22,863 nucleotides of DNA from DAOUBP01 sp034432655 (lineage in GTDB: Bacteria > Chloroflexota > Anaerolineae > CG2-30-64-16). The position numbers and the translations under genes were made by a program. This document shows, piece by piece, positions 1-7,051 of the stretch. A model generated the notes under the pieces. The model had not been told where the DNA came from, searched no databases, and saw only the letters and a program-made list of their open reading frames with translations. Positions within the stretch are counted from its first letter, which is position 1. Each line of letters opens with the position of its first letter. The stretch covers positions 1 to 22,863 of the forward strand of contig DAOUBP010000104.1 of the NCBI GenBank assembly GCA_034432655.1, read 5' to 3'.

Positions 1-334
1 CGAACAACCCGAAACTGTCCTCAAGCGTATCGGCCGTACCAGCGGCCCACTCGAGCGAAGCCTTGCACTCATTACGTGATTTACATTAGAATGTCCGCAG
101 TGAAGAAAACAGGTACTGCGTGGAAACCAGATTTCTTCACCTGGCTGGCGAAACTTCGTTTACCGGCATTTGTCTAACCGATATAAATTTATTTTACTCG
201 AAAGTTGTTTTTTCGGCCAATTGAGATTTGGTTCAATGTTGCAAAAGATATCTCCCCTTGATGATTGCATCGGTGGCTGCTGGACCTCAGCCAGCCGGTT
301 TGCGTTGCGTCTCTGCCTGCGGTATGATGGCCGC
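1..334. other. Left-edge region, no gene assigned
   Basis: Two forward frames are open at the left edge. Frame 1 runs to a TAA at 175-177 (58 codons, C-terminus ending WLAKLRLPAFV). Frame 2 runs to a TGA at 77-79 (25 codons, C-terminus ending LERSLALIT). Either could be the tail of a gene lying to the left, perhaps a transposase-like or degenerate gene, but I recognise neither. A 9-bp inverted repeat, GTGAAGAAA (100-108) and TTTCTTCAC (132-140), lies inside frame 1. The stretch from about 170 to 290 is clearly more AT-rich than the rest of the window. The frame of the next gene stays open back to a TTG at 170, but its translation between 170 and 334 does not resemble the methyltransferase family. 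Confidence 0.25.
300..328 (+). promoter_or_regulatory. Promoter of the DNA methyltransferase, probably leaderless
   Basis: A -35 element TTGCGT (300-305) and a -10 element TATGAT (323-328) are separated by exactly 17 bp. A start point six or seven bases after the -10 falls on the ATG at 335, so the mRNA would have little or no leader. No Shine-Dalgarno sequence precedes that ATG, which fits. Confidence 0.6.
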
Positions 335-1357
335 ATGGGGCGGGGAGCTTACGAGCATCGCTACACACAGCTTGATCTGCCGGACCTGAGGGTAAATGTC
401 ACAGATCCAGCGCCGGCATTGATACCCCTTGCGCCGGAACTGACAGGCCAGGGTCCGGCGACTGTGGACCTCTACTGCGCCGAAAACCTGGCGCTGATGC
501 GGCACATGACGTCGCAATGGGCCGGCAGGTTCCAGTTGCTCTATCTGGACCCCCCGTTCGGCTCCGGGAAGGTCTACGCCGCGCGGGTGAACGGCGATCG
601 CGACCGTCCGGCGCAGGAGGTGTCGGCCTACCGGGACGATCAAGATTTCGACGCTTATCTGGCCTGGCTCTCTGAGCGTCTCGTCCTGTGTCGCGATTTG
701 TTAGCTCACAGCGGCACGCTCTATGTTCACATGGACTGGCATGCCGTTCATTATGTCAAAGTGTTCCTCGATCGGCTCTTCGGACGTGAACGCTTTCTGA
801 ACGAGATCATCTGGTGTTATCACGGCCCCTCGCCCATCCGCAGCGCGTTCAAACGCAAGCACGATACGATCCTGGTCTACACGCGCTCGGCGGACTATTT
901 CTTCGACGCCGATGCTGTGCGGGTGCCCTATGATCAATCTACCGTGAAGACCTTTGCCAGCAGCCCCAAAGCGGGCTTTGGCAAAGTGCCGGACCTGGCG
1001 CGCGGCAAAGTGCCCGAAGACTGGTGGTATTTTCCGGTGGTGGCGCGTAAACATGCGGAGCGGGTGGGTTACGAGACGCAGAAGCCGGAGGCCCTGCTGG
1101 AGCGTATCATCAAGGCGTCCAGCCGGCCGGGCGATCTGGTGGCAGATCTGTTTGCCGGCTCCGGGACGACAGGGGTGGTCGCCGCGCGGTTGGGGCGGGA
1201 TGCTGTGCTGGTGGAGCGTAATCCCATCGGCGTGGAAAAGGCCCTGCTCCGGCTGGCGCGGCTTGACCCGCGGCCGCAGGTGCGGCTGTGGCGTTATGTA
1301 GCGGCCGAAGAGGTTGCCTCTGATGCTTTTGACCATTACGCCCGTGCTGGTGTATGA
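335..1357 (+). CDS. Solitary DNA (adenine-N6) methyltransferase, beta class
   Basis: This 340-residue protein is a site-specific DNA methyltransferase of the N6_N4_Mtase family. The catalytic motif DPPF is at residues 72-75 and the SAM-binding motif FAGSGTTG at 273-280. That order, catalytic motif before SAM motif, defines the beta class. The TQKPEALLERII block (248-259) just before the SAM motif is also typical. A leading D in the catalytic motif favours adenine-N6 over cytosine-N4 methylation. The frame is open back to a TTG at 170, but the ATG at 335 is preferred: a consensus-like promoter ends six bases upstream, and family-like sequence starts soon after. No restriction endonuclease or specificity gene is visible to the right; the left side is cut by the window edge. 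It may be an orphan regulatory methylase or half of a split system. The recognition sequence cannot be read from the protein. Confidence 0.88.
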   Translation: MGRGAYEHRYTQLDLPDLRVNVTDPAPALIPLAPELTGQGPATVDLYCAENLALMRHMTSQWAGRFQLLYLDPPFGSGKVYAARVNGDRDRPAQEVSAYRDDQDFDAYLAWLSERLVLCRDLLAHSGTLYVHMDWHAVHYVKVFLDRLFGRERFLNEIIWCYHGPSPIRSAFKRKHDTILVYTRSADYFFDADAVRVPYDQSTVKTFASSPKAGFGKVPDLARGKVPEDWWYFPVVARKHAERVGYETQKPEALLERIIKASSRPGDLVADLFAGSGTTGVVAARLGRDAVLVERNPIGVEKALLRLARLDPRPQVRLWRYVAAEEVASDAFDHYARAGV

Positions 1358-1358
1358 T
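1329..1358 (+). promoter_or_regulatory. Possible phnC promoter inside the methyltransferase 3' end
   Basis: TTGACC (1329-1334) and TATGAT (1353-1358) are spaced 18 bp apart and overlap the end of the methyltransferase gene, including its stop codon. A start near 1365 would give phnC a leader of about 90 nt. The -10 also forms one arm of an inverted repeat, ATGATC (1354-1359) and GATCAT (1372-1377). It may be fortuitous. Confidence 0.35.
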
Positions 1359-1383
1359 CTTTTTCAAGAACGATCATGGGCTG

Positions 1384-1428
1384 AGCCCCCGGACATTGCC
1401 TGGGATGCCCGACGGGGCTTCTTGGTTT
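1384..1428 (+). terminator. Possible terminator or leader hairpin before phnC
   Basis: AGCCCC (1384-1389) can pair with GGGGCT (1414-1419), with a further CGG/CCG pairing inside. The right arm is followed by a T-rich tail, TTCTTGGTTTT. It could end the methyltransferase transcript. If the promoter at 1329-1358 is real, it would instead lie in the phnC leader. The loop is long and the T-tract interrupted, so the call is weak. Confidence 0.35.
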
Positions 1429-1453
1429 TGGAGTTCAAGTGAGGAGGTCTGCC

Positions 1454-2227
1454 TTGCCACTGCTTGAAGTGAGACATCTCACCAAGATCTATGAAGATGG
1501 CACTCGTGCCCTCACCGATGTCAACTTCACTGTAGAACGGGGGGAATTTGTCGTCCTGCTGGGTTTGAGCGGCTCGGGCAAGTCCACGTTGCTGCGCTGC
1601 ATCAACCGGTTGGTGGAACCGACGGAAGGCCAGATCATCTTCGACGGCAAAGATGTCACGGCAGCCTCGTTCAATGAGTTGTGCCGCATCCGGCGCGATA
1701 TTGGGATGATCTTCCAGCAGTTCAACCTGGTGAAGCGGTCATCGGTGTTGCGCAATGTCCTTTCTGGCCGTCTCGGCTATGTGGGCACCCTGCCCAGCCT
1801 GCTCGGTATCTGGTCACCCGAGGACCACCGCAGGGCGCGCGAGGCGCTGAAACGCGTCGGCATCCCTGAAAAGGCCTATAACCGTGCGGACGAACTTTCC
1901 GGCGGACAACAACAGCGGGTGGGCATTGCCAGGGCGTTGATGCAAGAGCCCAAATTGGTTTTGGCCGACGAACCGGTTGCCAGCCTCGACCCGGTGCTCG
2001 CCCATTCGATCTTGCAATATCTGGAGGCCTTGAACAAAGAGGATGGTGTGGCGGTGATCTGTTCGCTGCATATTCCTTCCTTGGCCCGGCGCTACGCCTC
2101 ACGCATTCTGGCGTTGAACGCAGGCAGGTTGATGTTCGATGGTCTGCCTCAGCAGCTGGATGATGCAAAGTTCAAGGAGATTTACGGTCAGGATGCCCAG
2201 TCGCTAGAGGAGGAACATGCCTCATGA
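1454..2227 (+). CDS. phnC: Phosphonate-type ABC transporter ATP-binding protein
   Basis: This 257-residue cytoplasmic ATPase should drive uptake of phosphonate or a related phosphorus compound with the PhnE-like permease next door. The Walker A motif GLSGSGKS is at about residues 37-44, the Q-loop in IFQQFN, the signature LSGGQQQR at about 148-155, Walker B LVLADEP at about 168-174, and the switch histidine in SLH at about 206. The opening (LLEVRHLTKIYEDGTRAL) and the block LLRCINRLVEPT are characteristic of PhnC. The TTG start at 1454 is chosen because a GAGGAGG Shine-Dalgarno (1441-1447) lies 6 nt upstream; a GTG at 1439 would begin before that site. The stop overlaps the phnE start (ATGA), so translation is probably coupled. 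The true substrate could also be phosphate or phosphite, since PhnCDE-like systems vary. Confidence 0.88.
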   Translation: MPLLEVRHLTKIYEDGTRALTDVNFTVERGEFVVLLGLSGSGKSTLLRCINRLVEPTEGQIIFDGKDVTAASFNELCRIRRDIGMIFQQFNLVKRSSVLRNVLSGRLGYVGTLPSLLGIWSPEDHRRAREALKRVGIPEKAYNRADELSGGQQQRVGIARALMQEPKLVLADEPVASLDPVLAHSILQYLEALNKEDGVAVICSLHIPSLARRYASRILALNAGRLMFDGLPQQLDDAKFKEIYGQDAQSLEEEHAS

Positions 2228-3396
2228 GCACCCGCAGCTCTCCAAAACCGCCTGAACCGGGACCGTCGAGTCGCCCGGGGAAATTGCTCCTCAACTTTCT
2301 TATCATCGCCATCATTGTTTTCATGCATTTTTACGGCTGGCAGGTCACGCAAATTGACTTGAAGAAGCTGTTCTCGCCACCTTCAAACCTGAATTTGCTG
2401 ATTCGAGATTTTGTGCGGCCCGATGTGTTTTCCCGCGAAGAGAAGATCAACCGTATCTATGTCCCGTTCATCGTGCCCTGTGGACTCGATATCCAGCCCC
2501 AAGGCCAGGTGGGCAGCGGTCTCACTGTGACACCTGCGTGCGGTCGAACGGGTGATATCGTGCTTATCGAGTTGCAGGGGGCACGGCCCAACACTGCGGG
2601 ACGCCTCAACTGGCGCTTTCCGCAGGGCAGCGCCACGTTGTTGCGCCAGTTCACCACCGGCGCAGACGGCTCTTACAGGGTAGAACTGCAGGTTCCTGAT
2701 GCCCCGCTGGGCCAGGAGCGCGGCCAGCAGGGCGTGGAGGTCATCCTGACCTGGGAGGAAGGTGGTCTGCGATTCAGCAACACCGCTCGGGCTGTGGGTG
2801 CCCGCATGTTGGAGACGGTGTTCCTGGCGTTGATGGCTACTTCTTTTGGGCTCTTGATCGCCTTCCCGATCAGTTTTCTTGCCGCGCGCAATATCATGCT
2901 GACCAACCCTTTTGGTGCCGCGGTGTACTACGTCGTCCGGTTGGCCCTGAATCTGTTGCGATCGGTGGAGACTTTGATCTGGGCCCTGGTCTTTATCGTG
3001 TGGGTCGGCATCGGGCCGTTCGCTGGTGTACTTGCGTTGACGCTGCATTCGGCCGCTTCACTGGCCAAGCTCTACTCTGAAGCCGTAGAGCAGATTGACC
3101 CGGGGCCGGTGGAAGCTATCCGGGCAACCGGGGCAGGACGGTTGCAGACCGTGATGTATGCCGTAGTGCCCCAGATTATCCCGCAGTTTATCGCTTTTAC
3201 CATCTACCGGTGGGATATCAACGTGCGTATGAGTACGGTGATCGGCCTGGTGGGCGGTGGCGGCGTGGGCTTTTTGCTGATCCAATGGATCAATTTGTTG
3301 CAGTACCGGCAAGCGGCAACTGCAGTCTATGCGATTATGATCGTGGTGGCTTTGATGGATTACTTCAGCGGCTGGCTGCGCGAGAAAATCACGTGA
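2224..3396 (+). CDS. phnE: Phosphonate-type ABC transporter permease with inserted extracytoplasmic domain
   Basis: This inner-membrane subunit has 390 residues, while classical PhnE proteins have about 260-290. A hydrophilic N-tail and a first membrane segment (about 21-39) are followed by an insertion of roughly 120 residues (about 70-192). The insertion looks beta-rich and Ig/carboxypeptidase-regulatory-like, with segments such as GDIVLIELQGARPNTAG and DGSYRVELQVPD. The standard permease core begins near residue 195. It includes an EAA-type loop for the ATPase (EAVEQIDPGPVEAIRATGAG, about 286-305), then a glycine-rich turn (VGGGGVG) and terminal membrane segments. Cys86 and Cys106 in the insertion could form a disulfide outside the membrane. 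A GGAGG lies about 10 nt before the ATG. No PhnD-like binding protein is in the window. The end overlaps the convergent glycosyltransferase gene by 8 bp. Confidence 0.85.
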   Translation: MSTRSSPKPPEPGPSSRPGKLLLNFLIIAIIVFMHFYGWQVTQIDLKKLFSPPSNLNLLIRDFVRPDVFSREEKINRIYVPFIVPCGLDIQPQGQVGSGLTVTPACGRTGDIVLIELQGARPNTAGRLNWRFPQGSATLLRQFTTGADGSYRVELQVPDAPLGQERGQQGVEVILTWEEGGLRFSNTARAVGARMLETVFLALMATSFGLLIAFPISFLAARNIMLTNPFGAAVYYVVRLALNLLRSVETLIWALVFIVWVGIGPFAGVLALTLHSAASLAKLYSEAVEQIDPGPVEAIRATGAGRLQTVMYAVVPQIIPQFIAFTIYRWDINVRMSTVIGLVGGGGVGFLLIQWINLLQYRQAATAVYAIMIVVALMDYFSGWLREKIT

Positions 3397-4138
3397 GCCC
3401 TTTTTGTTTATTGCTGTAGAGACCGCGCATGGCGTTCAACCTGATCTGTAACACATCGCGGAACATCCGCCAAGTGTCGTGCAAGGGGCGCACGCGGCTG
3501 TCAGGGTCGAAATACCAGTTGATGGGGACCGGGATCACCTTGTAGCCGCGCCTCAGGGCGATGAAAAGCGCCTCGACGTCGAAGGCCCAGCCGTCCATCG
3601 TTTGCAGCGCGAAGATCTCCCTGGCGACTTCGCGGCGGAAGCTTTTGAACCCGCATTGGGTGTCTTGTAACCCCGGCACCGCTAACACCCGGATGATCAG
3701 GTTGAACACGCGGCCCATGATGTGGCGATACACCGGTTCCCCATAGCGATGCGCGCCCGGCCCTTCGCGCGAGGCGATGGCGATGTCGTACTCACTGAGC
3801 ACAGGGGGCAGGAACTTGCGCACCTCTTCGATCGGCATGGACAGGTCCGAGTCACACATGAACAGGTAGCGGCCACGGCCGGCCAGCATGCCTGCACGTA
3901 CGGCGGCCCCTTTGCCCTTTGGACTGTGCAGCACATGGATAAACGGGTAACGCGCGGCGTAAGCCTCGGCGATCTCCGTGGTGCGGTCGGTGCTGCCGTT
4001 TTCCACGATCAGCACCTCCATCGGCTCTGGCTGCTTTTGCAGAAAAGCGACGATCTTGTCCAGCGAGCGCGGAAGCCGCCTCTCCTCGTTATAGGCCGGG
4101 ATGATGATGCTCAGAAGAGGTTCTGCCTGATTATTCAT
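3389..4138 (-). CDS. Family 2 glycosyltransferase (dolichyl-phosphate glucosyltransferase-like)
   Basis: This 249-residue protein has a GT-A fold of family 2. The nucleotide-binding start LLSIIIPAYNEERRLPRSL is at residues 8-26, the VENGSTDRT block at about 45-53, the metal-binding DSD at 96-98, and QCGFKSFRR in the acceptor region. This set matches the polyprenyl/dolichyl-phosphate beta-glucosyltransferase branch, which loads a sugar from a nucleotide donor onto a lipid-phosphate carrier at the inner face of the membrane. It has no obvious membrane segment and so should be peripheral. The ATG at 4138 lacks a clear Shine-Dalgarno. It follows the membrane-protein gene after 55 bp and is probably the last gene of a surE-ilvE-membrane protein-GT2 run. 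It ends inside the opposing phnE end with no terminator between. Donor and acceptor are unknown. Confidence 0.85.
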   Translation of the reverse strand: MNNQAEPLLSIIIPAYNEERRLPRSLDKIVAFLQKQPEPMEVLIVENGSTDRTTEIAEAYAARYPFIHVLHSPKGKGAAVRAGMLAGRGRYLFMCDSDLSMPIEEVRKFLPPVLSEYDIAIASREGPGAHRYGEPVYRHIMGRVFNLIIRVLAVPGLQDTQCGFKSFRREVAREIFALQTMDGWAFDVEALFIALRRGYKVIPVPINWYFDPDSRVRPLHDTWRMFRDVLQIRLNAMRGLYSNKQKGLT

Positions 4139-4193
4139 GCCCAGAAATCCGATCTTTGCATAAAGTCGTTCGATCGAAAGCGGCTCCCTGCCG

Positions 4194-5090
4194 CTACCAC
4201 CGCATCAGATTGATCAACGCCAGCCCCCCGATGCCCTGGACGGCCAGCGCGCCGCCCCACAGCAGATAGGCTGCGCCCTGTTGCACGCGACGGTAGAGCC
4301 AGACGCCGGCCGCGGTATTGAAAAGCCAGACCACGAGTCCGATCACAGGCAGTGCAAAGAGCCCTGATTTCGGGGCGATGCGGTCAGGCATGCCGTTGAC
4401 GTCGAAGTGCAAGGGCAGGTCGGAGGAGAGGTTCGGGTAGCGAAAGCATAAAACCCCGAACATCAGCAGCACGCCCAGCAATCCGGCCCCGATCAGAAAC
4501 AGTGCCCCGCGATCGCGCCACAGCGGCCATGTCCAGATCGGCGGCCGGCGCAATTCGACCTGCATCACACGGCCGCCGCCCAGCGCAAAACGCTCTTGGA
4601 GGGCCCGGATGAAGCCCTTTGAGTCGGCCGGGGAGAGGCTGTAGCTTTCGCCGGCCGTGACAAGCACGATCTGCTCCGCCAGAGGCCGGGTCGCGTACGC
4701 GTTCACCACGCCCAACGTCGCATAGCGGACGCGACGCCGGTCGGGACACGGCCAGTGCCAGGGCCGCGAGACGTTCAACGGCTCAGCGGCCGGGCCTTCC
4801 AGGATGCGTTCAATCTGACAAAGCGGCACGATCTGACGCGTGGGGCCCCAGACCAGGGTCACCGCATCGCGATCTACCCAGTATTCCAGGGAAAAGACGT
4901 TCCAGGTCCGGTAAGCCACATAGCCGGCCAACCCCAACAGGATCAACCCGGCCAGCCCCAGCAGGAAGGTAAGGCCATCCACCGGCCGGCCAGGCAGGCT
5001 GGCCAGTAGCCCGCCGGCCAGCCCCAGCAGCGCCAGAACGGCCAGCACGCCGTACCAACGATCGGCACCGGGCAGCGGCTTGAAGCTCAT
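4194..5090 (-). CDS. Membrane protein with PH-like and DUF1648-like parts
   Basis: About 298 residues from the ATG at 5090; an upstream TTG at 5123 would add 11. Two membrane segments come first. A soluble part follows (WVDRDAVTLVWGPTRQIVPLCQIERI, then a stretch ending LSPADSKGFIRALQERF) that resembles bacterial PH domains. Two or three further membrane segments end the protein. The sequence LPLHFDVNGMPDRIAPKSGLFALP between them matches the DUF1648/SdpI N-terminal signature (HF-x-x-x-G-x-P-D). Function is unknown. DUF1648 regions occur in SdpI-type immunity and sensing proteins, but nothing here shows such a role. It lies between ilvE (94 bp upstream) and the glycosyltransferase (55 bp downstream) on the same strand. 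Neither start has a good Shine-Dalgarno. Confidence 0.72.
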   Translation of the reverse strand: MSFKPLPGADRWYGVLAVLALLGLAGGLLASLPGRPVDGLTFLLGLAGLILLGLAGYVAYRTWNVFSLEYWVDRDAVTLVWGPTRQIVPLCQIERILEGPAAEPLNVSRPWHWPCPDRRRVRYATLGVVNAYATRPLAEQIVLVTAGESYSLSPADSKGFIRALQERFALGGGRVMQVELRRPPIWTWPLWRDRGALFLIGAGLLGVLLMFGVLCFRYPNLSSDLPLHFDVNGMPDRIAPKSGLFALPVIGLVVWLFNTAAGVWLYRRVQQGAAYLLWGGALAVQGIGGLALINLMRW

Positions 5091-5184
5091 ACGCAGACTG
5101 CAGAAACCGTCAGGCCGGCGCAATAGCTGCCGCCTGCCGGACGCCCCTGGTCAGAGTTGGGATGCCACATCACGTCCGCCAGCT

Positions 5185-6099
5185 TCAATAGACAGGTGTG
5201 CACCAGTGCCGGTACTTTTCGACTTCCCCGTTCACCACGCGGAAGTAAAGATCACGCAACTGCTGCGTGATCGGCCCGATCCTGCCGTTGCCGACACGAT
5301 AATGGTCAACGGCGGTCACGGCTGCGATCTGTACGCCGGTGCCGCACAGGAACAGCTCTTCCGCCAGGTAGAGCTCCGTGCGATCAATCTCGCGTTCCTG
5401 GGTTTCGAGTCCCAGCTCGGCCCGGGCCAGCTCTAGCACGGTGGCGCGCGTGATCCCTTCCAGGATGTTCGCCGTGACCGGTGTGGTGATCAACTTGCCG
5501 CCACGGATCATGAACAGGTTTTGGGCGCTGCCTTCTGATACGTGGCCGTCCTGGTTCAACACCACGGCATCGTCGAAGCCCTTCAGCTGGGCATCGGTCT
5601 TGATGAACGCTGAGTTGACGTAACCGCCGGCAACCTTTGCGCGCGGGGGCAACGCGTTGTCGTCGTTGCGGCGCCATGAGGAAACGCACACGCTGGCGCC
5701 TTCTTCCTTTTCGATGTAGCGCCCGAACGGAACAGCGAAAATGGTGAGCCTGTCCTCCAGGTCGTGCAGCCGCACACCGATGATCTCATTCGCCTTGTAG
5801 ATCAGGGGCCGGATATATACATTGGTGCGATACCCCTCCCGGCGCAGCAACTCGACGATCAGGCCGTCAATGTCGGCTGCGCTGTAAGGGATCTCCATGC
5901 GCAACAGGTGGCCCGACTGGAGCAGCCGTTCGCTGTGTTCACGCAGACGAAAGACGTAGAGCTGCTCATGAGCTGCGTTCCAGTAGCCGCGAATGCCCTC
6001 GAATACCGCTGTGCCGTAGTTGAAGGCGTGGGCCATGACGCTGACCTTGGCCTCCTCGATCGGCACGAACTGATCGTTGAAGAAAGCAACAGTTGGCAT
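5185..6099 (-). CDS. ilvE: Branched-chain amino acid aminotransferase
   Basis: This 304-residue fold-type IV PLP enzyme performs the last step of valine, leucine and isoleucine synthesis, using glutamate as amino donor; it also works in degradation. Family features are the opening VAFFNDQFVPIEEAKVSVMAHAFNYGTAVFEGIRGYW, the PLP lysine in AKVAGGYVNS (about K155), and EGSAQNLFMIRGGKLITTP. Near the end, LAEELFLCGTGVQIAAVTAVD is a typical IlvE signature. The ATG at 6099 is chosen because an AGGAGA Shine-Dalgarno lies 5 nt upstream; a longer frame starts at a TTG at 6120. It follows surE by 22 bp and is probably co-transcribed. No other branched-chain pathway genes are nearby. D-amino acid aminotransferase is a related alternative, but the length and motifs favour IlvE. 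Confidence 0.93.
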   Translation of the reverse strand: MPTVAFFNDQFVPIEEAKVSVMAHAFNYGTAVFEGIRGYWNAAHEQLYVFRLREHSERLLQSGHLLRMEIPYSAADIDGLIVELLRREGYRTNVYIRPLIYKANEIIGVRLHDLEDRLTIFAVPFGRYIEKEEGASVCVSSWRRNDDNALPPRAKVAGGYVNSAFIKTDAQLKGFDDAVVLNQDGHVSEGSAQNLFMIRGGKLITTPVTANILEGITRATVLELARAELGLETQEREIDRTELYLAEELFLCGTGVQIAAVTAVDHYRVGNGRIGPITQQLRDLYFRVVNGEVEKYRHWCTPVY

Positions 6100-6121
6100 A
6101 ATCATCTCCTCGGTGAGCAAT

Positions 6122-6898
6122 TTACGAAGGACTCCATTGTAAACCCCATTGCTGCAACTTGACTAATTGCGCCTCATCCGTCATGTCGAGGTTGAGGGGG
6201 GTTACGGAGACGTAGCCGCGGGCCAAGGCGCCGATATCGGTGCCTTCCTCTGGTTCGCCGGAAGGCGGGTCGCCCCCGATCCAATAGTAGGGACGCCCTT
6301 TGGGATCCAGGCGTTTGATCAGCATATCGCGATAGATGCGGCGGCCCAGGCGGGTGACCTGGATGCCGCGCACCTGAGCGGCCGGCATCGCAGGGAAATT
6401 CACGTTCAACAATGAATTAGGCGTCCAGCCGCCGTTCAGCAGATAGCGGGCCAGTTGGGCGATGATGCCGGCCGCGAAATCCAAGTCGCCTTTTTGATCT
6501 TCGCTTTCGTCTTGCGATGCGGCGATCGCCGGAAGGCCGTTGACGGCCCCTTCCATGGCGGCCGCCACCGTGCCGGAATAGGTGATATCATGGCCCAGGT
6601 TCGACCCCTGATTGATCCCGGAAACCACCATGTCAGGCGGTTGGGGGACAATGCCGAGCATGGCAAGACCGACGCAGTCCGACGGGGTGCCGGTGGTGAT
6701 GTAAAGTGGGGTGCCGTCGGGCAAAGCGCTTTGCGTCACGCGCAGCGGCTTGTGCATCGTCTTGGTGTGCCCCGCGGCTGACCAGTTGTGGTCTGGCGCA
6801 AAAACGGTCACCTGGCCCAACTCCCGCAGCGCGCGGGCCAGGGCCGGCAGCGCAGGCGATTGGTAACCGTCGTCATTGGTGATCAGGATGTGTGGCAT
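6122..6898 (-). CDS. surE: 5'-nucleotidase SurE
   Basis: This 258-residue metal-dependent phosphatase acts on nucleoside 5'- and 3'-monophosphates (5'/3'-nucleotidase). The N-terminal ILITNDDGYQSP holds the metal-binding pair Asp9-Asp10. APDHNWSAAGH gives Ser40, and SGINQGSNLGHDITYSGTVAAAMEG is the second conserved block with the metal-binding Asn. Length matches the family (about 250-265). The ATG at 6898 starts directly before the first strand of the fold; no Shine-Dalgarno is visible, because the upstream sequence consists of the heptamer repeats. It leads into ilvE and may also receive transcripts from the PBP gene, 153 bp upstream. Confidence 0.95.
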   Translation of the reverse strand: MPHILITNDDGYQSPALPALARALRELGQVTVFAPDHNWSAAGHTKTMHKPLRVTQSALPDGTPLYITTGTPSDCVGLAMLGIVPQPPDMVVSGINQGSNLGHDITYSGTVAAAMEGAVNGLPAIAASQDESEDQKGDLDFAAGIIAQLARYLLNGGWTPNSLLNVNFPAMPAAQVRGIQVTRLGRRIYRDMLIKRLDPKGRPYYWIGGDPPSGEPEEGTDIGALARGYVSVTPLNLDMTDEAQLVKLQQWGLQWSPS

Positions 6899-6900
6899 GG

Positions 6901-7050
6901 GTTCAGATGTCAGGATCCAGGATCAGGGGTCAGAGGTCAGGAGTCAAGGGTCAGAGGTCAGGAGTCAAAAGCCAGAGGTCAGTTTGAAGCCTCACCTCTG
7001 ATGCCTGACCCCCAATCCCTAATCCCTAATCCCTGGCCCCTCTCCCCTGG
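6901..7050. repeat. Inverted pair of 7-bp repeat arrays between the PBP gene and surE
   Basis: From 6915 the plus strand reads as consecutive heptamers: ATCCAGG, ATCAGGG, GTCAGAG, GTCAGGA, GTCAAGG, GTCAGAG, GTCAGGA, GTCAAAA, GCCAGAG, GTCAG. This array ends at 6982. After a short spacer the complementary kind appears (6990-7050): CTCACCTCTGATGCCTGACC, then AATCCCT three times, then pyrimidine-rich sequence. The two arms can pair, for example CAGAGGT with ACCTCTG, so the spacer could fold into a long imperfect hairpin. Nothing here codes for a protein. It may be a bacterial interspersed mosaic-type element or a slippage-prone minisatellite, and might also serve as transcription end for the PBP gene. 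Confidence 0.85.
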
Positions 7051-7051
7051 C

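Noticed and set aside
170..334. N-terminal extension of the methyltransferase from a TTG at 170
   Set aside because: The extension is cysteine-rich, unlike the family, and a promoter lies inside it that would start transcription at the downstream ATG.
6901..7050. CRISPR array or coding repeat
   Set aside because: Units are 7 bp with no unique spacers, and the period is not a multiple of three in a gap flanked by confident genes.
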